Shown here in pieces: positions 47,199 through 56,707 of a DNA stretch of 64,000 nt. The notes beneath the pieces were generated by a model. It did no database searches, had not been told where the DNA came from, and saw nothing but the letters and a program-made list of their open reading frames with translations. Position 1 is the first letter of the stretch; the number at the start of each line of letters is the position of its first letter. This DNA is from Streptomyces sp. NBC_00448 (lineage in GTDB: Bacteria > Actinomycetota > Actinomycetes > Streptomycetales > Streptomycetaceae): contig NZ_CP107913.1 of assembly GCF_036014115.1 (NCBI RefSeq), forward strand, positions 3,599,001 through 3,663,000, in the 5' to 3' direction. Position numbers and translations under genes: made by a program.

Positions 47199-47361
47199 GG
47201 TGCACATGATCCCCCAACCGATGCCCGTTCGGAGGGTCAACGGCGGGGTAGGCGGACCCGTCAAGCGCATTACCATCTCTTCTGGTTCCCGCGCGGCGGC
47301 GAAAGACCCGCGGCCGTGCACGCCGAAGCCCGTACGACTTCTGAAGAAGATCGCGAGATCC

Positions 47362-48720
47362 ATGACCGACATCGCCGATGTGCTGCTTGTCCATGGTGGG
47401 ACCCCCCTGGAGGGCGAGATCAAGGTCAGAGGTGCGAAGAACCTCGTGCCGAAGGCCATGGTGGCCGCCCTGCTGGGCAGCGAACCGAGCCGGCTGCTGG
47501 GCGTGCCCGAGATCCGCGACGTGCGGGTGGTGCGCGGCCTGCTCCAGCTGCACGGCGTCACCGTGGAGAGCGGCGACGCGCCCGGTGAGCTGGTGCTGGA
47601 CCCGCGCCGGGTGGAGAGCGCCAACGTGGCCGACATCGACGCGCACGCCGGCTCCTCGCGCATCCCGATCCTGTTCTGCGGCCCGCTGCTGCACCGGCTC
47701 GGGCACGCGTTCATCCCGGGCCTGGGCGGCTGCGACATCGGCGGCCGGCCGATCGACTTCCACTTCGACGTGCTGCGCAAGTTCGGCGCCACGATCGAGA
47801 AGCGCGCCGACGGCCAGTACCTGGAGGCGCCGCAGCGGCTGCGCGGCTGCCGGATCAGGCTGCCGTACCCGTCGGTGGGCTCCACCGAGCAGGTGCTGCT
47901 GACCGCGGTGCTCGCCGAGGGGGTGACCGAACTCACCAACGCCGCCGTGGAGCCGGAGATCGAGGACCTGATCTGCGTGCTGCAGAAGATGGGCGCGATC
48001 ATCTCGGTGGACACCGACCGCACCATCCGGATCACCGGCGTGGACTCCCTCGGCGGCTACGTCCACCGGGCCATCCCGGACCGGCTGGAGGCCGCCTCCT
48101 GGGCGAGCGCGGCGCTGGCCACCGAGGGCGACATCTACGTGCGCGGCGCGCAGCAGCGCTCGATGATGACCTTCCTGAACACCTTCCGCCGGGTCGGCGG
48201 CGCCTTCGAGATCGACGACGAGGGCATCCGCTTCTGGCACCCGGGCGGCCCGCTGAAGGCCATCGCGCTGGAGACCGACGTGCACCCGGGCTTCCAGACC
48301 GACTGGCAGCAGCCGCTGGTGGTGGCCCTCACCCAGGCGTCGGGGCTGTCGATCGTGCACGAGACGGTCTACGAGTCCCGGCTGGGCTTCACCGAGGCGC
48401 TCAACCAGATGGGCGGGCACATCCAGCTCTACCGCGAGTGCCTGGGCGGCAGCGCCTGCCGGTTCGGGCAGCGCAACTTCCTGCACTCCGCGGTGGTGTC
48501 GGGGCCGACCAAGCTCCAGGGCGCCGACCTGGTCATCCCCGACCTGCGCGGCGGCTTCTCGTACCTGATCGCGGCGCTGGCCGCGCAGGGCACCTCGCGG
48601 GTGCACGGGATCAGCCTGATCAACCGCGGCTACGAGAACTTCCTGGCGAAGCTCCAGGGGCTGGGCGCCGACATCGAGCTTCCGCCGCTGCCGGACAGCG
48701 GGGCCGCCGAGGTGGCCTGA
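47362..48720 (+). CDS. murA: UDP-N-acetylglucosamine 1-carboxyvinyltransferase
   Basis: A 452-residue MurA, first committed step of peptidoglycan synthesis: PEP is added to UDP-GlcNAc. The substrate loop has GAKNLVPKAMVAALLG, and the active-site Cys lies in LGGCDIGGRPIDFHFDVL, the fosfomycin target residue. The C-terminal DLRGGFSYLIAALAAQG is typical. The start MTDIADVLL at 47362 follows GAGATCC. It ends with a strong terminator. Confidence 0.93.
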   Translation: MTDIADVLLVHGGTPLEGEIKVRGAKNLVPKAMVAALLGSEPSRLLGVPEIRDVRVVRGLLQLHGVTVESGDAPGELVLDPRRVESANVADIDAHAGSSRIPILFCGPLLHRLGHAFIPGLGGCDIGGRPIDFHFDVLRKFGATIEKRADGQYLEAPQRLRGCRIRLPYPSVGSTEQVLLTAVLAEGVTELTNAAVEPEIEDLICVLQKMGAIISVDTDRTIRITGVDSLGGYVHRAIPDRLEAASWASAALATEGDIYVRGAQQRSMMTFLNTFRRVGGAFEIDDEGIRFWHPGGPLKAIALETDVHPGFQTDWQQPLVVALTQASGLSIVHETVYESRLGFTEALNQMGGHIQLYRECLGGSACRFGQRNFLHSAVVSGPTKLQGADLVIPDLRGGFSYLIAALAAQGTSRVHGISLINRGYENFLAKLQGLGADIELPPLPDSGAAEVA

Positions 48721-48894
48721 GAGCCCGACCCGAGCCGTGGCCGGAGCCGTGGGCCCCGGTCCCGCCGCTGGAGCCCCGACCCGAGCCTTCGTACGGCCCG
48801 CAGCGCCCCCGTACAGGCCGTGCGAGCCGTATGCCGCCGGTACGGAGCCCGGCCCGGCCGGTATGGCGGCTGCGGGCCCCTGCCGGCCCGGCAG

Positions 48895-48940
48895 ACGCCG
48901 AGGGCGGCCGCCTCCCTCAGGAGGCGGCCGCCCTCGGCGT
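48895..48940 (+). terminator. Bidirectional terminator between murA and hup
   Basis: A perfect 21-bp stem (48895-48915 with 48920-48940) and a CTCA loop, followed on the + strand by TTC. It lies about 175 bp after the murA stop and 24 bp from the hup stop, serving both convergent genes. Confidence 0.85.
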
Positions 48941-48964
48941 TTCGGTGCTACTGCACCACCGGGC

Positions 48965-49246
48965 TCACTTGCCCTTGGCGGCTTCCTTCAGCTTGGAACC
49001 CGCGGACACCTTCACGCTGTAGCCTGCCGGGATCTCGATCGGCTCACCGGTCTGCGGGTTGCGCGCGGTGCGGGCACTGCGGTGGGTGCGCTCGAAGGTC
49101 AGGAAGCCGGGGATGGTGACCTTCTCGTCACCCTTGGCCACGATCTCACCGACGGTCTCGGCGAACGCGGCCAGCACGGCGTCGGCGTCCTTGCGGGTCA
49201 CCTCGGCGCGGTCGGCCAGCGCGGCCACCAGCTCACTGCGGTTCAT
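48965..49246 (-). CDS. hup: HU nucleoid-associated protein
   Basis: A 93-residue HU-family DNA-bending protein. MNRSELVAALADRAEVTRKD begins the dimer helices, the beta arms carry GFLTFERTHRSARTARNPQT, and the tail ends SKLKEAAKGK. It lacks the long Lys-rich tail of the second Streptomyces HU (HupS). GGGAG precedes the ATG by 8 bases. The neighbours murA and malic enzyme match the remembered hupA locus. Confidence 0.93.
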   Translation of the reverse strand: MNRSELVAALADRAEVTRKDADAVLAAFAETVGEIVAKGDEKVTIPGFLTFERTHRSARTARNPQTGEPIEIPAGYSVKVSAGSKLKEAAKGK

Positions 49247-49329
49247 ATCTGTACTCCCGTGTTCTTGCTGCCATGGGGGCGCGAGCCGAAGCTTTTGCTG
49301 TGTGCCTCACCGCCCAGGTGTGCATCCTG

Positions 49330-49345
49330 CCCCCATATATGGGGG
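49330..49345. promoter_or_regulatory. 16-bp palindrome upstream of hup
   Basis: CCCCCATATATGGGGG is a perfect, self-complementary palindrome with an AT core, unusual in this GC-rich DNA. It sits 84 bp before the hup ATG. It could be an operator or part of the hup promoter (TATA-like core). No known factor is matched. Confidence 0.4.
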
Positions 49346-49437
49346 GAAAGCCAATCGCCTGCCCGCGCGAGTCGCGGAAAAAGCGCTGGGAGAGGCCAGG
49401 CGGCGGCACCCTGGGGCGAGAGCATCACGCGCTGTCG

Positions 49438-50880
49438 TCAGAGGGTCGACGCTGGGAATCCGTTTCCGCGCTCCGGGGTGACCGCCTTGGCCGCGTTCCT
49501 GACCGCGTCCGCGACCGCGCCGGCCACCTTGTCGTTGAAGACGCTCGGCACGATGTAGTTCGGGTTCAGCTCGTCGTCGCCGACGACCGAGGCCAGCGCA
49601 CGTGCGGCGGCCAGCATCATCTCGGTGTTGACGGTGCGGGACTGCGCGTCCAGCAGGCCGCGGAAGACGCCCGGGAAGACCAGCACGTTGTTGATCTGGT
49701 TCGGGAAGTCGCTGCGGCCGGTGGCCACCACGGCGGCCGTCTCGCGCGCCTCGGCCGGGTCCACCTCGGGGTCGGGGTTGGCCAGCGCGAAAACGATGGC
49801 GCCCTCGGCCATCCGGGCGATGTCCGCGCCTTGCAGCAGGTTCGGCGCGGAGACCCCGATGAACACGTCGGCGCCCACCACGGCGTCCTTGAGGGTGCCG
49901 GTGGCGCCCTCGGGGTTGGTGTTCTCGGCGATCCAGCGCAGCGCGGTCTCGGGGCCGGCGTCCTTCAGGTCGTCCCGCTCGGCGTGCACCACGCCGTGGA
50001 TGTCGGCGACCACCGCGTGCTTCACCCCGGCCGCCAGCAGCAGCTTGAGGATCGCGGTGCCGGCCGCGCCCGCGCCCGACATGACCACCCGCAGGTCGCC
50101 GATCTGCTTGCCGACGCAGCGCAGCGCGTTGGTCAGCGCGGCGAGCACCACGATCGCGGTGCCGTGCTGGTCGTCGTGGAAGACCGGGATGTCCAGCGCC
50201 TCGCGCAGCCGCGCCTCGATCTCGAAGCAGCGCGGCGCGGAGATGTCCTCCAGGTTGATGCCCGCGAAGCCCGGCGCGATGGCCTTGACGATCGCCACGA
50301 TCTCGTCGGTGTCCTGGGTGTCCAGGCACAGCGGCCACGCGTCGATCCCGGCGAACCGCTTGAACAGCGCCGCCTTGCCCTCCATCACCGGCAACGCCGC
50401 CTTCGGCCCGATGTTGCCCAGACCCAGCACCGCGGAGCCGTCGGTGACCACGGCGACCGAGTTGCGCTTGATGGTCAGCCGGCGGGCGTCCTCGGGGTTC
50501 TCGGCGATGGCCATGCAGACCCGCGCCACACCGGGCGTGTAGACCATCGACAGGTCGTCACGGTTGCGGATGGGGTGCTTGGACTGCATCTCGATCTTGC
50601 CGCCGAGGTGCATCAGGAACGTACGGTCGGAGACCTTGCCGATGGTCACGCCGTCGATCGAGCGCAGCTTGCTGACGATCTCGGCGGCGTGGTCGGTGGA
50701 ACTGGCCGCGATGGTGACGTCGATGCGCAGCTTCTCGTGGCCCGAGGCGGTCACGTCCAGGCCGGTGACCGACCCGCCGGAGGACTCGACCGCGGTGGTG
50801 AGCCGGCCGACCGCGCCCCCGCTGGCGGGGACCTCCAGCCGTACCGTGATCGAGTACGAGACGCTTGGCGCCGTTGCCAT
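49438..50880 (-). CDS. NAD-dependent malic enzyme with N-terminal ACT domain
   Basis: A 480-residue malate oxidoreductase (decarboxylating) that yields pyruvate. The first 80 residues form an ACT domain ([20 protein letters not shown]). The catalytic part has [43 protein letters not shown] and the NAD-binding [20 protein letters not shown]. The ACT domain suggests amino acid regulation. It lies between HelD and hup. Confidence 0.92.
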   Translation of the reverse strand: MATAPSVSYSITVRLEVPASGGAVGRLTTAVESSGGSVTGLDVTASGHEKLRIDVTIAASSTDHAAEIVSKLRSIDGVTIGKVSDRTFLMHLGGKIEMQSKHPIRNRDDLSMVYTPGVARVCMAIAENPEDARRLTIKRNSVAVVTDGSAVLGLGNIGPKAALPVMEGKAALFKRFAGIDAWPLCLDTQDTDEIVAIVKAIAPGFAGINLEDISAPRCFEIEARLREALDIPVFHDDQHGTAIVVLAALTNALRCVGKQIGDLRVVMSGAGAAGTAILKLLLAAGVKHAVVADIHGVVHAERDDLKDAGPETALRWIAENTNPEGATGTLKDAVVGADVFIGVSAPNLLQGADIARMAEGAIVFALANPDPEVDPAEARETAAVVATGRSDFPNQINNVLVFPGVFRGLLDAQSRTVNTEMMLAAARALASVVGDDELNPNYIVPSVFNDKVAGAVADAVRNAAKAVTPERGNGFPASTL

Positions 50881-51090
50881 GACTGCCTTCTTCCGGTTCC
50901 TGCCTGAGGGATTCTCGTGATGGTCGCACCTACCGGCGGGTACGCGTAAACCCGCTCACAGTAGTGGAATCGTACTTCCGCGATACGGGAGCAGGCCACG
51001 CGCGGGGTGCACAGCGGCGGAAGAACACGTGGCGGGCGGGTGACGGACGACCAATTCCGGCCTGCGGGAAGAGGTTCGCAGGAGGGTTTG

Positions 51091-51201
51091 TTAGCCTGGG
51101 TACGGCACCGACTCGATCCAAGCCCCCGGGCCCAACCTTAGGCGCTTCGAGCGCCCACTTGCCGCGAGGCGAGCATGGCGGGTCGGTGTCACCAGCGTCA
51201 T
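51091..51201 (-). CDS. Candidate small protein, 36 residues
   Basis: This minus-strand ORF runs from MTLVTPTRHARLAA to WIESVPYPG and stops at TAA. Base composition at third positions is less extreme than in neighbouring genes. AGGGGG lies 9 bases before the ATG but is inside the strong hairpin at 51202-51234. The basic stretch GRSKRLRLGPG could be functional or chance. It is listed because the frame begins exactly where the hairpin ends. No family is recognised. Confidence 0.3.
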   Translation of the reverse strand: MTLVTPTRHARLAASGRSKRLRLGPGAWIESVPYPG

Positions 51202-51234
51202 TCGGGCGCCCCCTTCGGCGAAGGGGGCGCCCGA
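51202..51234 (-). terminator. HelD terminator hairpin
   Basis: A perfect 15-bp stem (51202-51216 with 51220-51234) and loop GGC, 78 bp after the HelD stop. The arms read TCGGGCGCCCCCTTC and its complement. There is no U-run. Confidence 0.75.
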
Positions 51235-51311
51235 TGTGCGTCCGGCCGGCGCGGCCCGGTCCGCGCGCCGCCCGGCCGGGTCCGGTCCGCCCGGGCGCGC
51301 CGCGGCCGGGC

Positions 51312-53597
51312 TCAGTCCGCCCGCAACAGATCCGGCACGCCTGCCGCGTCGGGCAGGTCCGCGGGCACCGCCAGCACCGTGAGGCGCTGCGTGGCCCGCG
51401 TCAGGGCGACGTACAAGGTGCGCAGCCCCGCCGGGGACTCCTCCGCGATCTCCGCCGGCCCGACCACGACCGTCGCGTCGTACTCCAGCCCCTTGGCCTC
51501 CAGGCTGCCCAGCGCGACCACCCGGTCGCCGAGCCCGTCCAGCCAACGCCGGGCCTGCGCGCGGCGGTTCATCGCCACCACGACCCCGACGGTGCCGTCC
51601 ACCTCGCCGAGCAGCCGCCGCGCGGCGGCCCGCACGTCGGCGCCCAGATCCTCGCCGGCCACGTCGTAGCGCGGCGCGATCCCGGTGGAGCGGACCGCGC
51701 GCGGCGACGGGCTGCCGGGCATCGCCAACGCCAGCACGGTGGAGGCGACTTCGGCGATCTCCGCGGGGTTGCGGTAGTTGACGGTGAGGGTGAACCGGCG
51801 GCGCGGACGGGTGCCCAGCGCCTCGTCACGCGCCCGGGCCGCCTCGTCGACGTCCGTCCACGAACTCTGCGCCGGGTCACCGACGATCGTCCAGGTGGCG
51901 GTGCGGCCGCGCCGGCCGACCATCCGCCACTGCATCGGCGTGAGGTCCTGCGCCTCGTCCACGATCACGTGCGCGTACTCGGTACGCTCCCGCGCCAGCC
52001 GCTCCGCCCGCTCCCTGCGGGTCTCGGCGCTCGCCTGCGGCATCAACTCCTCCAGCCCGGTGAGCTGGTCGAGCGGATCGACCTCGCGGCGCTTCTCCCG
52101 GGGCGGCGAACCCAGCAGCGTGTCCAGCTCGTCCAGCAGCGCCACGTCGTGCACCGAAGTGCCGGCCCGCCGCAGCGACCTGGCCACCCGGCGCACCTCC
52201 GGCGGGCTGAGCACCCGGCGGGCCCAGCGGGCCAGCCGCTTGTCGTCGGCGAGCGCGGCCAGCACCCGGACCGGCTCCAGCACCGGCCACCAGGCGTCCA
52301 GGAACTCCATGAAATCCGGCTCGGTGCTGATGTCCTCGTCGAAGCCCGCGCGCTCCTGCGCGGCGAGGTCCGGGTCGTCGAACCGGCGGCCGGTCTTGCG
52401 CCACAGCGCGTCCAGCAGCAGCCGTCTGGCGCGCGGGCGCAGCAGGTTGACCGGGGTGGTGCCGCCCAGCACCTGCTGGCGCACCGCGTTCAGCTCGTTC
52501 GCCTCCAGCTCCACCCGGCGGCCGAAGGCGACCACCCGCAGCCGCCCGCCCTGCGGGCTCGCGCCGCCGCCCGCAGCGGGGTCCGGCGGCAGCTCCAGGC
52601 AGCCGCGGGCCGCGTTGCGCAGCACCTTCAGCATCCGCAGCGAACCCTTGATCCGGGCCACCGCCGGGTCGTCGTACAGCTCCGCCGTCACGCCGTCGAC
52701 CAGCGAGCCGACCGCGCGGATCGCGACCTGGCCCTCCTCACCGAGCGACGGCAGGACGCCCTCGGTGTACGCGACCAGCAGCGGGGTGGGGCTCACGCAC
52801 AGGATGCCGCCGGAGTAGCGGCGGCGGTCCTGGTAGAGCAGGTACGCGGCCCGGTGCAGGGCCACCGCGGTCTTGCCGGTGCCGGGGCCGCCGGACACCT
52901 CGGTCACGGACGCGGCGGGGGCCCGGATCACCAGGTCCTGCTCGGCCTGGATGCTGGAGACGATGTCGCGCATGCTGTGCGTACGCGCCTGGCCGAGCGC
53001 CGCCATCAGCGCGCCGTCGCCGACCACCGGCAGCCCGGTGGTCAGCTCCGGGCGCAGCAGGTCGTCCTCGACGCCGAGCACCCGGCGGCCCTTGGAGCGG
53101 ATCACCCGGCGGCGCACCACCCGGCCGGGCGCGACCGGCGTGGAGCGGTAGAAGGGCGCGGCGGCCGGCGCCCGCCAGTCGATCACCAGCGGGGCGTACT
53201 CCGCGTCGAGCACGCCGATCCGGCCGATGTGCAGGGTCTCGGCGATGTCCGCGGCGCCGTCGGCGCGGATCGCGTCGTCGGCGGGTTCGATCGAGGTGTA
53301 CGCCCCGTCCGCGCCCTTCTTGCCGTCCTTGCCGGGCAGCAGGTCGATCCGGCCGAAGAGGAAGTCCTCGAACTCGCTGTTGAGGCGGTTGAGGTGGACG
53401 CCCGCGCGGAAGACCTGCGCGTCGCGTTCGGCCAGCGCGCCGGGCGTGCCGACCTGCCCGCGCTTGGCGGCGTCGCTCATCAGGAACTCCGCCTCGTGGA
53501 TCTTCTCCTCCAAGCGGCTGTACACCCGGTCCAGGTGCGCCTGCTCCGCGGCGATCTCCTGGTCCCGGACCCCCGGTGCTGCGGTCTGCGCGGCCAC
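51312..53597 (-). CDS. HelD-type SF1 ATPase that recycles RNA polymerase
   Basis: A 761-residue UvrD-like motor. A long N-terminal coiled coil (EIAAEQAHLDRVYSRLEEKI) precedes DWRAPAAAPFYRST, a HelD hallmark, and Walker A VSGGPGTGKTAVALHR. Motif II is VIVDEAQDLTP, motif III GDPAQS, and motif VI YVALTRATQRL. HelD proteins pry stalled RNA polymerase off DNA, and some confer rifamycin tolerance. The GTG start at 53597 has AAGGGGG 7 bases upstream. No rifamycin-associated promoter element was identified. Confidence 0.9.
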   Translation of the reverse strand: MAAQTAAPGVRDQEIAAEQAHLDRVYSRLEEKIHEAEFLMSDAAKRGQVGTPGALAERDAQVFRAGVHLNRLNSEFEDFLFGRIDLLPGKDGKKGADGAYTSIEPADDAIRADGAADIAETLHIGRIGVLDAEYAPLVIDWRAPAAAPFYRSTPVAPGRVVRRRVIRSKGRRVLGVEDDLLRPELTTGLPVVGDGALMAALGQARTHSMRDIVSSIQAEQDLVIRAPAASVTEVSGGPGTGKTAVALHRAAYLLYQDRRRYSGGILCVSPTPLLVAYTEGVLPSLGEEGQVAIRAVGSLVDGVTAELYDDPAVARIKGSLRMLKVLRNAARGCLELPPDPAAGGGASPQGGRLRVVAFGRRVELEANELNAVRQQVLGGTTPVNLLRPRARRLLLDALWRKTGRRFDDPDLAAQERAGFDEDISTEPDFMEFLDAWWPVLEPVRVLAALADDKRLARWARRVLSPPEVRRVARSLRRAGTSVHDVALLDELDTLLGSPPREKRREVDPLDQLTGLEELMPQASAETRRERAERLARERTEYAHVIVDEAQDLTPMQWRMVGRRGRTATWTIVGDPAQSSWTDVDEAARARDEALGTRPRRRFTLTVNYRNPAEIAEVASTVLALAMPGSPSPRAVRSTGIAPRYDVAGEDLGADVRAAARRLLGEVDGTVGVVVAMNRRAQARRWLDGLGDRVVALGSLEAKGLEYDATVVVGPAEIAEESPAGLRTLYVALTRATQRLTVLAVPADLPDAAGVPDLLRAD

Positions 53598-53749
53598 GCA
53601 GGACCCCCTTCTGCTGTGCGACGCCCCGTGCGCGTCCGTGCGTGGGGCAGCCTGCAACCGTACGCGACCTGCGCGCCCGTGCCCACCCGGGCGCGCGCCC
53701 GCGGCGGACCCGACGTGCGCCGGGCCCGCCGGCCGTGCCCACCGCCGGG

Positions 53750-54391
53750 TCAGCCCTGGGTGCCGGCGAGGGTGGTGCGGCGGCGGTGCCGGGCGACCCG
53801 TTCCCGGTTCCCGCACACCTCGCTGCTGCACCAACGGCGGCGCCGGCCGCGCGAGGTGTCGAGGTAGACGCGGTGGCAGCGCTCGCCCTCGCAGCGGCGC
53901 AGCCGGTCCCGCGCGACCGGGTCGGTGAGCAGGTCCACGGCGTCCCGGGCCACGACGGAGGCGAGGGATTCCCAGGTGGGAGGTGCGGCGAGCCGCCTCG
54001 ACAGCGCGACGGCCGGCTCCGTCTCCTTCTGCGGCGGCTTCCGCGTCGCCGTATGCGTCGCCGTACGGGGCTCGGTACGCGGCTCCGGTACGGCCGCGGG
54101 TGCGGGGGGCGCGGGGCGCGCGAAATGGTTGAGCGCGGCGATGTCGTCCGGGGCCGGCGCGTCGCCGTCCACCTCGCACGCCACCAGCCGCCGCAGCAGT
54201 GCGCGCAGTTCATGGAAGTGGGGCAGCCACCCGCTCTCCACCGGTATCGCGGTGGCCGCGGGGACCAGGCCCGCGCCGTACAGCCACCGGCTCAGCTGCG
54301 CGGTGTCCCGCAGTTCGTCCGCGGTCTCCGCCTGCCCGTGCTCCTTCGTGGCCGCCAGATCCAGACACACCCGGCCCCCGTCAAACCGCAT
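53750..54391 (-). CDS. CGNR zinc-finger protein (ABATE domain)
   Basis: A 213-residue regulator-like protein. The N-terminal ABATE-type part starts MRFDGGRVCLDLAAT. The C-terminal zinc finger shows CEGERCHRVYLDTSRGRRRR and WCSSEVCGNRERVARHRRR. A Pro/Thr-rich linker lies between. The finger is DNA-binding in this family. The start at 54391 has GGGAGG 9 bases upstream. Target genes are unknown. Confidence 0.88.
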   Translation of the reverse strand: MRFDGGRVCLDLAATKEHGQAETADELRDTAQLSRWLYGAGLVPAATAIPVESGWLPHFHELRALLRRLVACEVDGDAPAPDDIAALNHFARPAPPAPAAVPEPRTEPRTATHTATRKPPQKETEPAVALSRRLAAPPTWESLASVVARDAVDLLTDPVARDRLRRCEGERCHRVYLDTSRGRRRRWCSSEVCGNRERVARHRRRTTLAGTQG

Positions 54392-54818
54392 CCACCCGCA
54401 CCTCCCACCCCAGGGTGCCCCTCCGGGGGAGGAGCCGCTACCCGTCCCGCCGCCACGGTTCCGTCTCGTACCGGCCTTCCCCCGGTGGTGGGCTTGCCGC
54501 GCAGTTCCCCGCGCCCCTTCGGCCACGCGCGGCTACGGTGCCCGTCTCGTTCCCGACCACCGGCTCGTGGCCTGCTGAGCGCGCAGTTCCTCCCCCAGAG
54601 CTTCCGCCTGGGTGGGGGTGCCCCCGGCGGAGCCAGGGGGAGTACCCCCAGCGCCCTGGGTTTGTGCGGCTCACTCCGCGGAAGGAGGCTCACCCCCAGG
54701 GGCGCGGGGAACTGCGCGACCAGCAGGCCACCGGGCTGCGGCCGGGGACGTGGCGGAACCGTGACGGCGGGACGCCGTACCCACCACCAGGGGGTGGTCC
54801 CGGGACCGGCGGGACGGG
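54392..54818. repeat. Dispersed intergenic repeat, long copy in inverted orientation
   Basis: This 427-bp gap carries two GCGCAGTTCC-type cores and an inverse GGGAACTGCGC block running into GACCAGCAGGCCACCGG (ending near 54733). That is the exact inverse of the block near 26.97 kb. Hairpins at CCCCCGGCGGAGCCAGGGGG and CTCCGCGGAAGGAG are also shared. No gene is convincing. Confidence 0.65.
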
Positions 54819-55961
54819 TCAGCCCGGGGGGTCCAGCGCCAACCGATACCCCCGCTTCACCACGGTCTGCACCAACCGCGGCTCCCCGAGGGCGGTACGC
54901 AGCCGCGCCACCGCCGTCTCGACGGCGTGTTCGTCGCGCCCGGCCCCGGGCAGCACCCGCAGCAGCTCACCGCGGCCGACCACCCACCCCGGCCGGCGGG
55001 CCAGCGCGCGCAGCAGCGCCATCCCGGCCGGGGGCACCGGCCGAAGCAGACCGTCGACGAGGACCGCATGCCCGCGCACCTCGACGCGGTGCCCGGCCAC
55101 CGGCAACGGGTGGACCCGCGCGGGCAGTTCACGCGCGAGCACCTGCACGAGCGGCAGCAGCCGGAACCGCTCGGGCTGCAGAGTCGGAACGTCCCGCTCC
55201 TGGAGCGGAAGGGCCGTCACCGGCCCCACGCACGCGGCCAGTACCTCCCCCCGGAACGCCCGCAGCAGATCGTCGAGGCGCCCGCGCTGCTCCGCCCGCT
55301 TCAGCAGCGAGGTGACCGCGGGCGCGGAGGTGAAGCTCACCGCGTCGACCCCGCCCGCGAACACCGCGTCGAGCAGCCGGTCGACCGGCCCCAGGTCCTC
55401 CGGGGGCATCCACCGGTAGACCGGCACGGCCACCACCCGCGCCCCGGCCGACCGCAGCGCCTCGTCGAACCCGGCCGTCGGTTCGCCGTGCAACTGGACG
55501 GCGACGCACCGCCCTTCGACGCCCTCGGCCAGCAACTGCTCCAGCACCTCGGCCATCGACTCGGAGGCCGGCGACCACGCCTCGGCGAGCCCGGCCGCGC
55601 GGACCGCGCCGCGCACCTTCGGACCGCGGGTGAACACCCGGGTCTCGGCGAGCCGCCGGAGCAGCGCCTCACCGAGCCCCCACCCGTCGGCCGCCTCGAG
55701 CCAGCCGCGGAAGCCGATCGCGGTGGTGGCGACCACGACGTCCGGCGCGTCGTCCAGTAGCCGCTTGGTGGTCGCCAGCAGTTCCGTGTCGTCGGCGAGC
55801 GGCATGATCCGCAGGCTCGGCGCCCGCAGCACCACCGCGCCCCGCCGCTCCAGCAGCGTGGCCAGTTCGTCCGCACGACGGGCGGCGGTCACCCCGACGG
55901 TGAACCCGGCGAGCGGCGGCACCCCGCCGGCCGCACCGTTCGGTTCGGAGTCCGCATCCAT
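54819..55961 (-). CDS. Uroporphyrinogen-III synthase-like protein fused to a winged-helix domain
   Basis: A 380-residue protein. The HemD-like part spans residues 15-270 (LAGFTVGVTAARRADELATL, AVSFTSAPAVTSLL). The C-terminal 100 residues form an OmpR/PhoB-type winged helix (LRALARRPGWVVGRGELLRV, AVETAVARLRTALGEPRLVQ, VVKRGYRLAL). The fusion is known in actinobacteria and may sense a tetrapyrrole or act as a regulator instead of an enzyme. The start at 55961 has GAGGTG upstream. Confidence 0.85.
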   Translation of the reverse strand: MDADSEPNGAAGGVPPLAGFTVGVTAARRADELATLLERRGAVVLRAPSLRIMPLADDTELLATTKRLLDDAPDVVVATTAIGFRGWLEAADGWGLGEALLRRLAETRVFTRGPKVRGAVRAAGLAEAWSPASESMAEVLEQLLAEGVEGRCVAVQLHGEPTAGFDEALRSAGARVVAVPVYRWMPPEDLGPVDRLLDAVFAGGVDAVSFTSAPAVTSLLKRAEQRGRLDDLLRAFRGEVLAACVGPVTALPLQERDVPTLQPERFRLLPLVQVLARELPARVHPLPVAGHRVEVRGHAVLVDGLLRPVPPAGMALLRALARRPGWVVGRGELLRVLPGAGRDEHAVETAVARLRTALGEPRLVQTVVKRGYRLALDPPG

Positions 55962-56201
55962 CGCTGTCCCACCTCGCTGCTGTCCCCGGGAGGACCATCC
56001 TCCCCATCCAGGGTGACGCATGCGGTTCGCCCGGATTTCCCGGGTGTTACGCCCATCGCCGCCCACCCCGCATTACCCCGCACCCGCTCCCCCGCGCACC
56101 GCCTCCGGCCGCCCACCGGTATACGACCCGGGCGGCCCGAAAACGACAAAGGCGACGCGGCCCGCTTTCGCGGGCGACGTCGCCTTGTCGCATGGGATGA
56201 G

Positions 56202-56585
56202 TGGAGATGGCGGGAATCGAACCCGCGTCCTGTGGTGCGGAACCAGGGCTTCTCCGAGCGCAGTCCGCTGTGCTTTTCTCGGCCCCGGCAGTCACGCGGA
56301 CAAGCTACCGACGGGCCCAGCCACTGTGAGATTTCCCGCCGTGCCCCGTGGCCGGGCTCGGCGGTTGAGTCCCCTGAATGATGCCAGGGTCCGGGTCGGG
56401 AACACCCCCGGGCTGACACTCCGCAGAGTCTTCGCTAGCTGCTAATTAGGCAGCGAGAGCGAAGGCGGAGGAATCGCGCTTGGAATTGGCGATTATTGGT
56501 TTCGGCATATGGTTAACGAGATCATTGCCGCTTCCTCGGCTCGCTTCCCCTGCTTCGACATCCCCAGTCGAAACCGATCATCCCC
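56202..56585 (-). ncRNA. ssrA: Transfer-messenger RNA
   Basis: A 384-base tmRNA. The 5' end GGGGATG pairs with CATCTCC near the 3' end, where discriminator A lies at 56202 and CCA is not encoded. The T arm reads GCGGGTTCGATTCCCGC. The tag ORF (56446-56490) starts at resume codon GCC and encodes ANSKRDSSAFALAA followed by TAA. It rescues stalled ribosomes with SmpB, encoded just upstream on the same strand. Confidence 0.95.
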
Positions 56586-56605
56586 ATGTGGTGTTTTCAA
56601 GGTGC

Positions 56606-56625
56606 ACCGCCGGTCACCCGGCGGT
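56606..56625. other. Hairpin between smpB and ssrA
   Basis: ACCGCCGG and CCGGCGGT form a perfect 8-bp stem with a 4-base loop in the 122-bp gap. It may end the smpB message or lie in the ssrA promoter region. Confidence 0.4.
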
Positions 56626-56707
56626 TCGGTGCCGGTCCAGCGTCGCTGTCCCCGCGTTCACCAGTGTAGTGGCAGAACGCACCACGGGGCCAGCGCATTC
56701 CCACGGA

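Larger units (their letters stand above)
50881..51311. other. Gap between malic enzyme and HelD with hairpins and a possible small ORF
   Basis: The 431 bp hold the malic-enzyme promoter region, a GGCGCT-TCG-AGCGCC hairpin at 51141-51155, a candidate 36-codon ORF (51091-51201, minus) and the HelD terminator (51202-51234). No larger gene is seen. Confidence 0.5.

Noticed and set aside
50964-53867. A 967-codon open frame on the plus strand opposite HelD
   Set aside because: Antisense to a complete, well-conserved HelD with intact motifs. The translation is low complexity and lacks any domain.
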